Shown one piece after another: positions 16,045 to 24,576 of a stretch of 64,000 nucleotides of DNA; within the stretch, counting starts at the first letter, position 1; each line of letters opens with the position of its first letter. Position numbers and translations under genes: made by a program. The notes beneath the pieces were generated by a model. The model saw only the letters and a program-made list of their open reading frames with translations, was not told where the DNA came from and did not search any database. Source of the DNA: Spartobacteria bacterium (GTDB lineage Bacteria > Verrucomicrobiota > Verrucomicrobiia > Chthoniobacterales > UBA10450); the NCBI GenBank assembly GCA_003169695.1, contig PNAS01000042.1:24167-88166 (forward strand), given 5' to 3'.

Positions 16045-17550
16045 ATGGCCTACAGCTCATTTCGGCAATTCGTCGACGCGTTGGAAGAAGCGGGTGAGCT
16101 GACCCGTATCGCCACTCCGGTCGATACTGATCTGCTCATCGCGGAATGGGCGAATCGCGAAATGAAATCGCCTAACGGCGGGAAGGCACTCCTTTTCGAA
16201 AAGCCCACCATCGACGGCAAAGCATCGCCGTTCCCGCTCGCTATCAACACCATGGGATCGCGCCGTCGCATGGCGCTCGCATTGCAGGTCCACAGCGTGG
16301 AAGATCTCGCGCAGGAGATCCAACTCATCCTCAAGGCGAAACCGCCGACGGATCTGCGAGAAGGCTGGAGTCTCCTCAAGCAGGGCCTTCACCTGCTCCA
16401 TGCGCGTCCGCGGCATTCGAAGGAGGGCGCTTGCCAGGAAGTGGTACACCGCTTCGCGGAACATCCAACGTCCAACGTCCAACGTTCAGCGTCCAACTCC
16501 ACGGGGTTGACGCTGTCCGATCTCCCCATCCTGAAATGCTGGCCGAAAGATGGCGGTCGTTTCATCACCCTGCCGAATGTGCACACCCGCGATCCTGACA
16601 CGGGGGCACGTAATCTCGGCATGTATCGCATGCAGGTTTACGATGAACGAACGACGGGAATGCATTGGCAGGTGCACAAGGTCGGGGCGCGCCATGGCCA
16701 GCGTTATTACCAACGCGGTGAGCGCATGCCGGTGGCCGTTTGTCTGGGCGGCGATCCGGCTTACACGTTCGCCGCGACCGCGCCGTTGCCCGACGGCTTG
16801 GACGAAATTCTCTTCGCCGGGTTCATTCGCAAGAAATCAGTCGATCTTGTGCCGTGCAAAACTGTTGAGCTGGAAGTTCCGAGCGACGTCGATTTCGTGC
16901 TCGAAGGCTACGTTCAGCCGGGCGAAACGCGGCCCGAAGGCCCATTTGGCGATCACACCGGTTTCTATACCGCGATCGAGGATTACCCCGTCTTCCATTT
17001 GACCGCGATCACGCATCGCCGCGATGCGATTTATCCGACCACGATCGTCGGAATTCCGCCGATGGAAGACTTCTACATGGGCGACGCCAGCGTTCGGATT
17101 TTCTTGCCCGTCTTTAAGATGAACTTTCCGGAACTGGTCGACATGACTCTCCCGCCCGAAGGAGTTTTCCATAACCTGGTCTTCGTCAGCATCAGGAAGC
17201 AGTACCCGTATCAGGCATTCAAGGTGATGCACGGACTCTGGGGCATGGGGCAAATGATGTTCAGCAAGTACATCGTGGTCGTAGACGAAGATTGCGATGT
17301 CCACAATACGAGCGAAGTCCTTTTCCGCTTGTGCGCGAATACCGATCCCGAGCGCGATAGCACGATCATCCGCAACCCCAGCGATTCGCTCGATCACGCG
17401 CCTACTTCGCAGAACATCGGGTCACACATGGGATTCGACGCCACCCGCAAACTCCCCGGCGAAAACTATCATCGCTCCTGGCCCGAGCTCCTGAAAATGA
17501 CCGACGAAGCGCAGGCGCTCGTCGACGCGCTGCAAAAAAAGATCGGCTGA
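16045..17550 (+). CDS. UbiD-family decarboxylase with an unusual inserted peptide
   Basis: About 501 residues from the ATG at 16045 (MAYSSFRQFVDALEEAGELT). UbiD enzymes use prenylated flavin for reversible non-oxidative decarboxylation of unsaturated or aromatic acids. Conserved blocks: NTMGSRRRMALAL, LPILKCWPKDGGRFITLPNV, GMYRMQVYDERTTGMHWQVH, PEGPFGDHTGFYT and YPTTIVGIPPMEDFYMGDAS. The C-terminal half is typical. Between residues ~139 and 152 the chain reads EHPTSNVQRSASNSTG, encoded by a dispersed CGTCCAACGT repeat (16461-16500); other members go straight from the CQEVV helix to the LPILKCW strand. The frame stays open, so the enzyme may still work. UbiX is not nearby. Confidence 0.92.
   Translation: MAYSSFRQFVDALEEAGELTRIATPVDTDLLIAEWANREMKSPNGGKALLFEKPTIDGKASPFPLAINTMGSRRRMALALQVHSVEDLAQEIQLILKAKPPTDLREGWSLLKQGLHLLHARPRHSKEGACQEVVHRFAEHPTSNVQRSASNSTGLTLSDLPILKCWPKDGGRFITLPNVHTRDPDTGARNLGMYRMQVYDERTTGMHWQVHKVGARHGQRYYQRGERMPVAVCLGGDPAYTFAATAPLPDGLDEILFAGFIRKKSVDLVPCKTVELEVPSDVDFVLEGYVQPGETRPEGPFGDHTGFYTAIEDYPVFHLTAITHRRDAIYPTTIVGIPPMEDFYMGDASVRIFLPVFKMNFPELVDMTLPPEGVFHNLVFVSIRKQYPYQAFKVMHGLWGMGQMMFSKYIVVVDEDCDVHNTSEVLFRLCANTDPERDSTIIRNPSDSLDHAPTSQNIGSHMGFDATRKLPGENYHRSWPELLKMTDEAQALVDALQKKIG
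16461..16500 (+). repeat. TCCAACGTCCAAC-type repeat inside the UbiD gene
   Basis: CATCCAACGTCCAACGTCCA, continuing with ACGTTCAGCGTCCAAC, is made of about four tandem copies of a 10-base unit. The same unit is found in an intergenic place at 7581-7645. Here it is in frame and encodes the NVQRSASN-like peptide. Confidence 0.75.
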
Positions 17551-17551
17551 C

Positions 17552-17577
17552 GGTAGGGCGAGACTCTGTCGAGTCGC
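17552..17577. repeat. Dispersed palindromic repeat (GTAGGGCGA-type), copy 3
   Basis: Starting one base after the UbiD stop: GGTAGGGCGAGACTCTGTCG then AGTCGC, with GACTC/GAGTC arms and a four-base loop. It resembles the copies at 1698 and 9867 and may form a hairpin at the UbiD transcript end. Confidence 0.5.
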
Positions 17578-18042
17578 AGGCGCACGATCTGATTCTGGCC
17601 CTGTGTTCCGCGACCGAGGCAGAAAAGGGCTTGACGCAAGTAAGAGGGGTGGTCTTCGACGGCGCCGCAACTGCTTTGGAATGCATGAGTATCATGAGGC
17701 GACGGATCAGCATGATAATTGCCCTCGCGGGCTTAGCACTTTGCTCCTGTGAGGACCGAAATACGCATTCCACCGAGTCCACCAGCCGACAGCAGCAAAG
17801 CTCCGAGAAATCGACAAACGGACGATGGATCAGTTGTGCTTTATGCCCAGCTTGAGTTCCAGCGTCCCGCAACTGAGCAACTCCCATAATTTATCGGTGT
17901 TACTGGAAGGCCCCAAATCTCTTTAACCTATTTATTCTGGGGTCTCGTCCGGCACCAACCCAACACCGATCCCGGCGACATCGTAATCGGTCTTCCTTCT
18001 GACCGCCATCGCGCACCGGCACGATGCGATTTATTTCTGAAG
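17578..18042. other. Mostly non-coding stretch between UbiD and a glycine-zipper lipoprotein
   Basis: A 465-base region whose only coding candidate is a weak 56-codon lipoprotein-like frame (17685-17855). The rest shows no conserved protein, RNA gene or clear promoter. Confidence 0.5.
17685..17855 (+). CDS. Possible very small lipoprotein
   Basis: A 56-residue frame from the ATG at 17685: MSIMRRRISMIIALAGLALC, then SCEDRNTHSTESTSRQQQS. The hydrophobic N-terminus and a lipobox-like LCSC suggest a lipoprotein signal, followed by a polar serine/glutamine-rich tail. It has no recognisable domain or strong ribosome-binding site, and its end (WISCALCPA) looks random. It may be the remnant of a longer gene. 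Confidence 0.25.
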   Translation: MSIMRRRISMIIALAGLALCSCEDRNTHSTESTSRQQQSSEKSTNGRWISCALCPA

Positions 18043-18432
18043 CTACGGCTTACGAAAGTACCCGCCGCCTACGCTGTCTTCCACGAGAGCGCCATGCGGG
18101 ACTCTGCGCAGGTTGTAGATTTGGTGTGGCGGATACGGGCTCTGATAAAACCCGGGCGTTTCCGTTCTGCGGCCGAACGGAAAACCACTTCGCGGCCGTG
18201 GCCCGTACCGCACGGCCTCAGCTTCATCGATGGACGAACCGATGAGAGCGCCGGTGTCTGCGCCAATAACCGCGCCCACGACGGCCCCGCGCACATTACC
18301 GGTTGCGGCGGCGCCGAGAATCGCGCCCGTGGCTGCTCCCCAGCCGGCGCCTTGCCCGGTGGCTGTGTCGCAGGAGCTGACCGCGAAGGAAACCAAGAGC
18401 AGAGCGGACCCAATCAGGAAGACGTTCTTCAT
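18043..18432 (-). CDS. Glycine-zipper lipoprotein
   Basis: 129 residues. Lipoprotein signal MKNVFLIGSALLLVSFAVSS followed by Cys21. Residues ~27-68 form a glycine-zipper membrane-inserting pair (GAGWGAATGAILGAAATGNV, then GAVVGAVIGADTGALIGSS), as in YMGG/Gly-zipper proteins of the outer membrane. The C-terminal part is Pro/Arg/Tyr-rich. It lies 42 bases downstream of the squalene/phytoene synthase gene on the same strand. Role unknown; such proteins are often envelope-stress or structural lipoproteins. Confidence 0.75.
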   Translation of the reverse strand: MKNVFLIGSALLLVSFAVSSCDTATGQGAGWGAATGAILGAAATGNVRGAVVGAVIGADTGALIGSSIDEAEAVRYGPRPRSGFPFGRRTETPGFYQSPYPPHQIYNLRRVPHGALVEDSVGGGYFRKP

Positions 18433-18474
18433 AATCTAGCGGACAAATAGGATGAGATGAGGTCAGACGGGCCA

Positions 18475-19332
18475 TCACTGTCTCCTGTTCAAAAAAACTC
18501 GCAGAAGTTGCGCGGCGACCCGGCCACCCTTCTCGAGCCGAGTCAGTCGATATTCCTTTTCGAAAACACGAAAGCCGTCCGCTTTCATTCGCTGCAATAA
18601 GGCCTGATAAATCGAACGCATTATTTCCGCCGCCACCATCGAGCGGCGATCCTCCCGCGGCAGCAGGTCTGCGGCGTGCACGAAGAATTCGTCGGCCCGC
18701 GCGGCTTCAAATTCCATCAGGCGGAAAAACGGCTCATTGTATTTTTTGAGGCGAAGATCTTCCTCGGGGTAATCGAAACGGGCGAGATCCTGTCGCGGCA
18801 GATAGATACGTCCGTTGCTCAGATCTTTGCCGACGTCGCGGATGATGTTGGTCATCTGCAGTGCCAGGCCAAGCTGGATCGCGTATTGGCGGCAGGCCGG
18901 ATTGCGGTATCCGAAAATTTCAATACTGACAAGACCGACGACGCTCGCGACGCGATAGCAATACACCCGCAATTCTTCAAAGGAATTGTATCGGACGTTC
19001 TCCAAGTCCATCTCAACGCCATCGATAATTTCCTCCAGCATTGCCGGCGTAAGAGAATATTTCGCGATCAAATCACGCACGTTGCGCGCGAGCTTGGGCT
19101 CATCAGGCGTGCCTTTCCGGAGCCATCGGCGCCATGCGGTCAGATCGTGGGCTTTTTCCCGAACGGTAAGGTCGGTCGAGTCCGCGATGTCGTCGATCAC
19201 CCGGCAGAACGCATAAAAGATGGTGATGTCCTCACGGCGTTCACGCCCGAGTGAGACGAAGGCCAAAGCCAGGTTCGATTTGCTTTCGCGGGTGATTTTG
19301 GCTGCATTCACCTTCTCTAATACCGGATCCAC
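18475..19332 (-). CDS. Squalene/phytoene synthase family protein (HpnD-like)
   Basis: About 285 residues from a GTG at 19332; the frame upstream of that is the shadow of the preceding membrane-protein gene, which it overlaps by 16 bases. It condenses two prenyl diphosphates head-to-head. The two Asp-rich motifs are present: FCRVIDDIADSTD (~46-58) and LQMTNIIRDVGKDLSNGRIYLP (~165-186). The latter matches the DVGEDxxxGRIYLP pattern of HpnD/CrtB-type enzymes. Presqualene or squalene formation for hopanoids is a reasonable guess. The usual partners HpnC/HpnE are absent, so phytoene synthase is not excluded. Confidence 0.85.
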   Translation of the reverse strand: MDPVLEKVNAAKITRESKSNLALAFVSLGRERREDITIFYAFCRVIDDIADSTDLTVREKAHDLTAWRRWLRKGTPDEPKLARNVRDLIAKYSLTPAMLEEIIDGVEMDLENVRYNSFEELRVYCYRVASVVGLVSIEIFGYRNPACRQYAIQLGLALQMTNIIRDVGKDLSNGRIYLPRQDLARFDYPEEDLRLKKYNEPFFRLMEFEAARADEFFVHAADLLPREDRRSMVAAEIMRSIYQALLQRMKADGFRVFEKEYRLTRLEKGGRVAAQLLRVFLNRRQ

Positions 19333-20495
19333 GTTTCCTGATTCGCGCGCGCGGTCTCGCACTGGCGGAACAGACAAACCCATGAGGCCAGGAGCCAGCC
19401 TGTAATAAGTCCGCGCACACAAACGTAAATTACCTTCCACACGATCACGGCCCCCACGCGATCCGCCACCGCACCGCGGACGATGGCATCGCACGCCGTC
19501 AGAAAGAAAAAATGCAGCGCCGCGATGAGCAAAAACCAGCCGAAGCGATAGAAGTTGCGTCGAATAAATTCGCGATGAGCGCGAAAGGCAGCTCCCAAAC
19601 TTTCGTTATGGAGTGCGAGCGAAATCTGGACTGAGCAAAACGCTATGATTAATCCGCTCATCACGAGGCGCTCGAGCGGCAGAAAATCGAGGACACCAGG
19701 AACGTTCCGGAAATACGCCAGCAAGAGCGGCGCTCGCACGATCAAGGTGCTCACGATGACGACGATGCCGGCCCATTCCAGGACATAGCTGAAGCGGCGC
19801 ATCGCGAACCGGAACAGATCTCCTTCACCGAAGCTCAAGCCCTTGACCCACGCCAGACAAACGGTGATCAGGTAAACCTGAATGTAGACGCCAAACAGGT
19901 ATTCGAAGATGAATGCCACCGCGTCGATCGTCGCCGAGATTTGCAGTAATCCGGCGGTGGGCCCCACCCCACCCCACTCCGGCAATCGCCAAAAAGCGAT
20001 CGGCTTCAGGAGGGTGGCGAAAACGCTAATGAGCAAAACGAGGTAGATCGCATAGCCCCAAAGTTGATAGCGTTTCCGCAGCGCGCGAAACAGGGCGCCG
20101 TGCAGTCCGCGCCAGTTGAGGATCAAGAGAACGGCCGCGAGAACCGACAATGGATAGGTGGTCGTCGCGTTGTCGAAAATTCCCGCGACCCCTTCCAGCG
20201 CCGGCAGCGGGACTTCACGCCAGATTTCCACGAAGCGCGGCCACTCCCAGCTGTTCGGCGCAAGAATCTGGCTGAAATCGAGATCCGAAGGCTGTTGCAG
20301 CGGAGTGAAGGTTGCGAATTGGAAGACCGAATAGACGCAGCCCAACAACGTGAACGTGAGCCAGATTCGTTTGAAACGCGTGATGCAGCGAAAGCCGTCG
20401 CGCAACGCGAGACGGATCGGATTAAAGAGCATCACGGTGGCATAGCCGCTGCAAAGTCCCAGCAGCGGATAGACTCGCGGCACGCTCGAAAGCAT
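19317..20495 (-). CDS. Polytopic membrane protein of unknown function
   Basis: 392 residues with about seven or eight hydrophobic helices (e.g. about 45-62, 110-128, 150-168, 205-235, 250-270, 285-300, 325-345 and 365-380). No transporter or enzyme motif is recognised. The start could also be the ATG at codon 22 (MLFNPIRLALRDGFRC). It sits between lepB (10-base gap) and the squalene/phytoene synthase (16-base overlap), so it is almost surely co-transcribed with both. A role in envelope or isoprenoid-lipid processes would fit but is not shown. Confidence 0.75.
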   Translation of the reverse strand: MLSSVPRVYPLLGLCSGYATVMLFNPIRLALRDGFRCITRFKRIWLTFTLLGCVYSVFQFATFTPLQQPSDLDFSQILAPNSWEWPRFVEIWREVPLPALEGVAGIFDNATTTYPLSVLAAVLLILNWRGLHGALFRALRKRYQLWGYAIYLVLLISVFATLLKPIAFWRLPEWGGVGPTAGLLQISATIDAVAFIFEYLFGVYIQVYLITVCLAWVKGLSFGEGDLFRFAMRRFSYVLEWAGIVVIVSTLIVRAPLLLAYFRNVPGVLDFLPLERLVMSGLIIAFCSVQISLALHNESLGAAFRAHREFIRRNFYRFGWFLLIAALHFFFLTACDAIVRGAVADRVGAVIVWKVIYVCVRGLITGWLLASWVCLFRQCETARANQETWIRY

Positions 20496-20505
20496 TTGGC
20501 CTTGC

Positions 20506-21603
20506 CTAACGAATCAAGCCCCAGTGGCGATTGAAGGGCCAATAAACAAACAACCCGCGTCCGACCAGGTTTTCCTCGGGCACGGGCCCCCACCAGCGGC
20601 TGTCGTAGCTGTTGTAACTGTTGTCGCCCATCGCGAAGAAATGGCGCTCCGGCACCGTGTAAATTTTGGTCGGATCGGATAGATAATCACGCCCCGGCGC
20701 GTAACCACGGTAACCATCTTTTGCCGCCATGACGCGGCCGAATCCAAAGTCTTCCGCGACCTTGCCATTCACATGGAGAAGCGGCGGATCGATCCGCAAG
20801 GTATCGCCCGGCACGCCGCCGAGGCGCTTGATAAAAAATGGCGCGCCAGTTTCCGGATCGCCCGGAATTCCAAAAATGTTATCCGTGCGAAAGACAAAGA
20901 CGTCGCCGCGATGCGGCTTCACAAAATTATAAGTGCACTTATCCACGAAGACCTGATCGCCGGTGTCGACCGCTCCCTTCGCGATCGTCTCTCCCTTTCC
21001 GTAGTGGTTTCCGGGAAGGACTTTGAAGTCCTGGCGGAGCGTGTCGGGCGGTGCATAGACGAGAAAGTTTTGCCGTTCACAAACGATCCGGGAAAAGGTA
21101 AAAAAGAAGGCAAACTTTTTCGGAAGGACCTGGGTGACCTGATCGTCTTGGGCGGAAACGACGTTGATGTAGTTGCGCCCCAAAATAACGAACTCGCCGA
21201 TCTGGCGGAGGATGTTCGGCGCCGGCTGGGTCGCCGGCGTGGGATGGCCGATGATGCCGTTCAACGTCGGTTGCATGGAACCGGTCGGAATTTTGAACGG
21301 CTGCAAAAAATACGACCGGATCCCGATCGCCACGACAATCGCGACCAAAATCACTTCAATGTTTTCACGCCACGCCGCGTCTTTCGGCGTTGGCATGTGC
21401 TGCATATAGAAAGTGTGCAGACGCTCGGACTCGTCTTTCACCGCCTTCTTGTCGCGCGCGTCTAATGCCTTCCGCAATTTCTCGATCTGCGCCTTCAAAT
21501 CCGAAATCGTCGCTTGGCTCAGAACATCTTTGCGATAGCAAAGCAATTTCTCGGCGTGGCGAATGAGGAGGCGACCGTGTTGGATGTAGCTAGGTGTGAA
21601 CAT
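20506..21603 (-). CDS. lepB: Signal peptidase I with N-terminal coiled-coil extension
   Basis: 365 residues, longer than the usual ~250-320. It cleaves signal peptides at the outer face of the inner membrane. A charged helical extension (about 1-75, LKAQIEKLRKALDARDKKAV) precedes one membrane helix (83-100). The serine of the Ser-Lys dyad is Ser109 in KIPTGSMQPTL; the lysine is Lys259 in FFIKRLGGVPGD. The box-E-like motif HFFAMGDNSYNSYDSRWWGP is intact. It lies 20 bases after lepA, the classic lepA-lepB pairing. Confidence 0.96.
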   Translation of the reverse strand: MFTPSYIQHGRLLIRHAEKLLCYRKDVLSQATISDLKAQIEKLRKALDARDKKAVKDESERLHTFYMQHMPTPKDAAWRENIEVILVAIVVAIGIRSYFLQPFKIPTGSMQPTLNGIIGHPTPATQPAPNILRQIGEFVILGRNYINVVSAQDDQVTQVLPKKFAFFFTFSRIVCERQNFLVYAPPDTLRQDFKVLPGNHYGKGETIAKGAVDTGDQVFVDKCTYNFVKPHRGDVFVFRTDNIFGIPGDPETGAPFFIKRLGGVPGDTLRIDPPLLHVNGKVAEDFGFGRVMAAKDGYRGYAPGRDYLSDPTKIYTVPERHFFAMGDNSYNSYDSRWWGPVPEENLVGRGLFVYWPFNRHWGLIR

Positions 21604-21623
21604 GTAAATTGCGGCCTAACGAG

Positions 21624-23420
21624 TTATTGCGCTCGCAGGACTTTGATGAATGCCTCTTGTGGAATGTGAATCTTGCCGATGCTTTTCATGCGTTTCTTGC
21701 CCTCTTTCTGCTTCTCGAGCAACTTTCGCTTTCGAGTGATATCGCCACCGTAGCATTTCGCCGTCACGTCTTTTCGCAATGCGGAAACACTTTCGCGAGC
21801 AATGATCTTCCCGCCGATCGCCGCCTGGATCGCCACTTGATAAAGTTGCCGCGGGATGACTTCCTTCAATTTCGCGGCCAGCATTCGGCCGCGGCTCTCG
21901 GCGCGATCCCGATGCACGATCATGGAAAACGCGTCAACGGGCTCGCCGTTGACCAGCAGATCGAGTTTCACTAGGTTCGCGGCGCGATAGCCCATGTGCT
22001 CGTAATCCATCGAGCCATAGCCACGAGTGATACTCTTAATCTTGTCATTGAAATCGACGAGGATTTCGTTGAGCGGAAGTTCGCAGTGAAGCATGACACG
22101 CCGCGTGTCGAGCGACTCCGTGTGGTCCATCAAACCGCGCTTCTCCATGATGAGCTGAAGCAGATCACCGATGTATTCGTTGGGACAAAGCACGTAGGCT
22201 TTCACGATTGGTTCGCGAATCTCGTCAATCACGCTGGGGTCGGGCAGGTGCGCCGGATTATCGACGAGCAACGTTTCGCCCCGCGTCGTGAGGATTTCAT
22301 AAATGACGCTCGGAGACGTGGCGATAATGTCCATGTCGTATTCGCGCCGGAGACGTTCCTGGATGATTTCCATGTGGAGCAAACCAAGAAAGCCGCAGCG
22401 AAATCCGAAACCGAGCGCCACGGAGCTTTCCGGTTGATAAACGAACGCCGAATCGTTGAGCCGCAGTTTTCCGATCGCCGTTTTCAAGTGTTCGAAGTCG
22501 CCGGTATTGATCGGATAGATCCCGCTGAAAACCATCGGATGAATTTCCTGAAAACCGGGCAACGGTTCCCTGGCCGGATTGCGTAAATCGGTCACGGTGT
22601 CGCCGATCTTGATGTCGGCCGTGCTCTTGATGTTCGCGATGAAATAGCCCACGTCCCCGGCCTGGAGCCTTTTCTGCGGGAACATCTTCGGCGTAAAGAC
22701 GCCGACCTCCTTAACCTCGTAGCGCGCGTCGTTGTTGATCAATTTGATCGCCTGATCGGCTTCGAGTTTGCCGGAAAAAACGCGGACATAGGCCACGACG
22801 CCGCGGTAGATATCGAAAACACAATCAAAGACGAGCCCGCGCAAAGTTTCGTCGGCGGGTTTTGGGGGCGGAGGGATTCGATGCACGATGGCCTCGAGAA
22901 TTTCTTCGATGCCAATCCCCATCTTCGCGCTCGCGTCGATCGCTTCTTCGGCGGGAATGGCGAGGATTTCCTCGAGCTGCTTGTGCACAGCGGGAATGTC
23001 GGCGTTGGGCAAATCGATCTTGTTGATCACCGGTATGATGGTGAGGCCCTGTTTGTGCGCGAGATGCACATTTGCGACCGTTTGTGCCTCCACACCCTGC
23101 GCGGCATCGACGATGAGCAACGCGCCTTCGCACGCCGCCAGCGAGCGCGAAACTTCATACGCGAAATCGACGTGCCCCGGTGTGTCGAGCAGGTTGAGCC
23201 GATATTTTTCTCCCGACCTCGCGGTGTAACGCATCGCAACCGGGTGCGCCTTGATCGTGATTCCACGCTCGCGTTCGAGATCCATCGAATCGAGCAATTG
23301 ATCTTGCTTGTCGCGCTCGTGAATCGTGCCAGTGCGATCGAGCAATCGATCCGAGAGCGTGGTCTTGCCGTGATCGATATGCGCGATGATACAGAAATTC
23401 CGGGTGAGCTCGATCGACAT
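21624..23420 (-). CDS. lepA: Elongation factor 4 (back-translocating ribosomal GTPase)
   Basis: 598 residues from the ATG at 23420 (MSIELTRNFCIIAHIDHGKT), which matches the family start; 34 in-frame codons upstream are not conserved. Acts on the ribosome as a GTPase. G motifs: HIDHGKTTL (G1), ERGITIKA (G2), DTPGHVDF (G3), NKIDLP (G4) and SAKMGIG (G5). The C-terminal LepA-specific domain ends GKIHIPQEAFIKVLRAQ. It is first gene of lepA-lepB-membrane protein-synthase. Confidence 0.98.
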   Translation of the reverse strand: MSIELTRNFCIIAHIDHGKTTLSDRLLDRTGTIHERDKQDQLLDSMDLERERGITIKAHPVAMRYTARSGEKYRLNLLDTPGHVDFAYEVSRSLAACEGALLIVDAAQGVEAQTVANVHLAHKQGLTIIPVINKIDLPNADIPAVHKQLEEILAIPAEEAIDASAKMGIGIEEILEAIVHRIPPPPKPADETLRGLVFDCVFDIYRGVVAYVRVFSGKLEADQAIKLINNDARYEVKEVGVFTPKMFPQKRLQAGDVGYFIANIKSTADIKIGDTVTDLRNPAREPLPGFQEIHPMVFSGIYPINTGDFEHLKTAIGKLRLNDSAFVYQPESSVALGFGFRCGFLGLLHMEIIQERLRREYDMDIIATSPSVIYEILTTRGETLLVDNPAHLPDPSVIDEIREPIVKAYVLCPNEYIGDLLQLIMEKRGLMDHTESLDTRRVMLHCELPLNEILVDFNDKIKSITRGYGSMDYEHMGYRAANLVKLDLLVNGEPVDAFSMIVHRDRAESRGRMLAAKLKEVIPRQLYQVAIQAAIGGKIIARESVSALRKDVTAKCYGGDITRKRKLLEKQKEGKKRMKSIGKIHIPQEAFIKVLRAQ

Positions 23421-23483
23421 AAAGCGCTGCACTATGCGGGCGCGTCCAGTGTGGGTCAATCGGGTGGCCGATGCCTTAACCAG

Positions 23484-23523
23484 TGCCATCCCGAGCCGCG
23501 CAGATGGCCAGGGACCTCGCAAT
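23484..23523. repeat. Half copy of the CATCCCGAGCCGCG repeat
   Basis: GCCATCCCGAGCCGCGCAGA, continuing TGGCCAGGGACCTCGCAA, matches the left arm of the 162-base inverted-repeat element at 43842-44003 with only a few differences. The right arm is not clearly present here. A different pairing unit (GTCCGGCAGCCGCCGGACTC near 23610) and an AGGATGAC end follow toward the gluQRS stop. Confidence 0.65.
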
Positions 23524-23633
23524 TATTCAAGCGCTGCCGCGATACATTCGGCGCAGACTGCGGATCGGGCGTGCTTGTCATTTGAGTAACACAAACTGCG
23601 CTAGCCAGGTTCTTCGTCCGGCAGCCGCCGGAC

Positions 23634-24476
23634 TCAGGATGACCGGTATCGAGCTCGCAACTCCTCGGGATCGGCGCCGGATTCGCGCAGCTCTCTTAAA
23701 CTGAGCGAATCGTGCCGTTTAGCGAGTCGCCGGCCTAACGAGTCCGTGATCAGTTTGGTGTGATAGAATCGCGGCGCACGCAAACCCAGCGCGCGGTAAA
23801 TCAGCGATTGCCGAAACGTAGAGAGAAGCAAATCCGCCCCGCGAACTACTTCACTGATTTGCATCGCTGCGTCATCCGCAACCACCGCCAGTTGATAAGC
23901 AGGCACATCGTCTTTTCTCCAGATGATGAAATCGCCGAAATCCACCCCGGCGATCGCGAGTTGCGTTCCAAGGCGCTGATCGACGAACTGCAACGTTTCC
24001 GCATCCGGCACGCGAAAGCGCCAGTTATGCCCCGAGGGCGAATCAAGGTCGCTAATAGTTCCGCTCTCTGGCCAGCACGTTCCCGGATAAACAGGTTCTT
24101 CGTTCTCATGGTGCGGCGCGCTCGCGGATTGAAGCACGTCGCGCCGCGAACAGGTGCAGGGATAAATCAACGCCGCGTCGCGCAATTTCTTCCAGGCGAG
24201 GAGATAGATTTCGCGCCGTTCGCTTTGGACGTAAGCCGCAAACGCTCCGCTGATGTCCGGTCCTTCATCCCACCGCAATCCAAACCAGTGAAGGTCTTCG
24301 ACGATGGCGTCGCGAAATTCTGCCGCACACCGATCGCGGTCGAGATCTTCAATCCGCAGAACCAATCGTCCACCGTTCTGATCCGCACGTTCCTGCGCGC
24401 GCCAGAATGTCATCGCATGCCCGATATGAAGATAACCCGTCGGCGATGGGGCGATACGGCCGCGGTATCCTGTCAT
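23634..24476 (-). CDS. gluQ: Glutamyl-Q tRNA(Asp) synthetase
   Basis: 280 residues from the ATG at 24476 (MTGYRGRIAPSPTGYLHIGH). This is a paralogue of the GluRS catalytic core that glutamylates queuosine on tRNA-Asp rather than charging tRNA-Glu. The HIGH motif is intact (YLHIGHAM). A zinc site is visible: YPCTCSRRDV with YPGTCWP about 30 residues later. The anticodon-binding domain is missing, as expected for GluQ. The start codon lies inside an inverted repeat that also supplies the start of the divergent HAD gene. Confidence 0.93.
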   Translation of the reverse strand: MTGYRGRIAPSPTGYLHIGHAMTFWRAQERADQNGGRLVLRIEDLDRDRCAAEFRDAIVEDLHWFGLRWDEGPDISGAFAAYVQSERREIYLLAWKKLRDAALIYPCTCSRRDVLQSASAPHHENEEPVYPGTCWPESGTISDLDSPSGHNWRFRVPDAETLQFVDQRLGTQLAIAGVDFGDFIIWRKDDVPAYQLAVVADDAAMQISEVVRGADLLLSTFRQSLIYRALGLRAPRFYHTKLITDSLGRRLAKRHDSLSLRELRESGADPEELRARYRSS

Positions 24477-24576
24477 TCCGAGCGAAGCCGAGGAATCTCT
24501 CACTGCCCGCGAATTTGCATGAATCGAGCGATTCCTCGACTACGTTTCGCGTTCGCGAAACTCCGCTCGGAATGAC
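24472..24576. repeat. Inverted repeat (GTCATTCCGAGCG) whose arms carry both start codons
   Basis: A 105-base element bounded by perfect 13-base inverted ends, GTCATTCCGAGCG (24472-24484) and CGCTCGGAATGAC (24564-24576). The family pattern CGAGGAATCTCTC follows on the left and GCGATTCCTCG on the right; the right side also holds a TTTCGCG/CGCGAAA palindrome. The GGAATGAC end gives the ATG of gluQ leftward and of the HAD gene rightward. A single arm recurs before thrS (44056-44089). Confidence 0.8.

Noticed and set aside
23421..23522. 34-codon N-terminal extension of LepA
   Set aside because: Its residues are not conserved and they overlap a dispersed repeat. The ATG at 23420 matches the family start.
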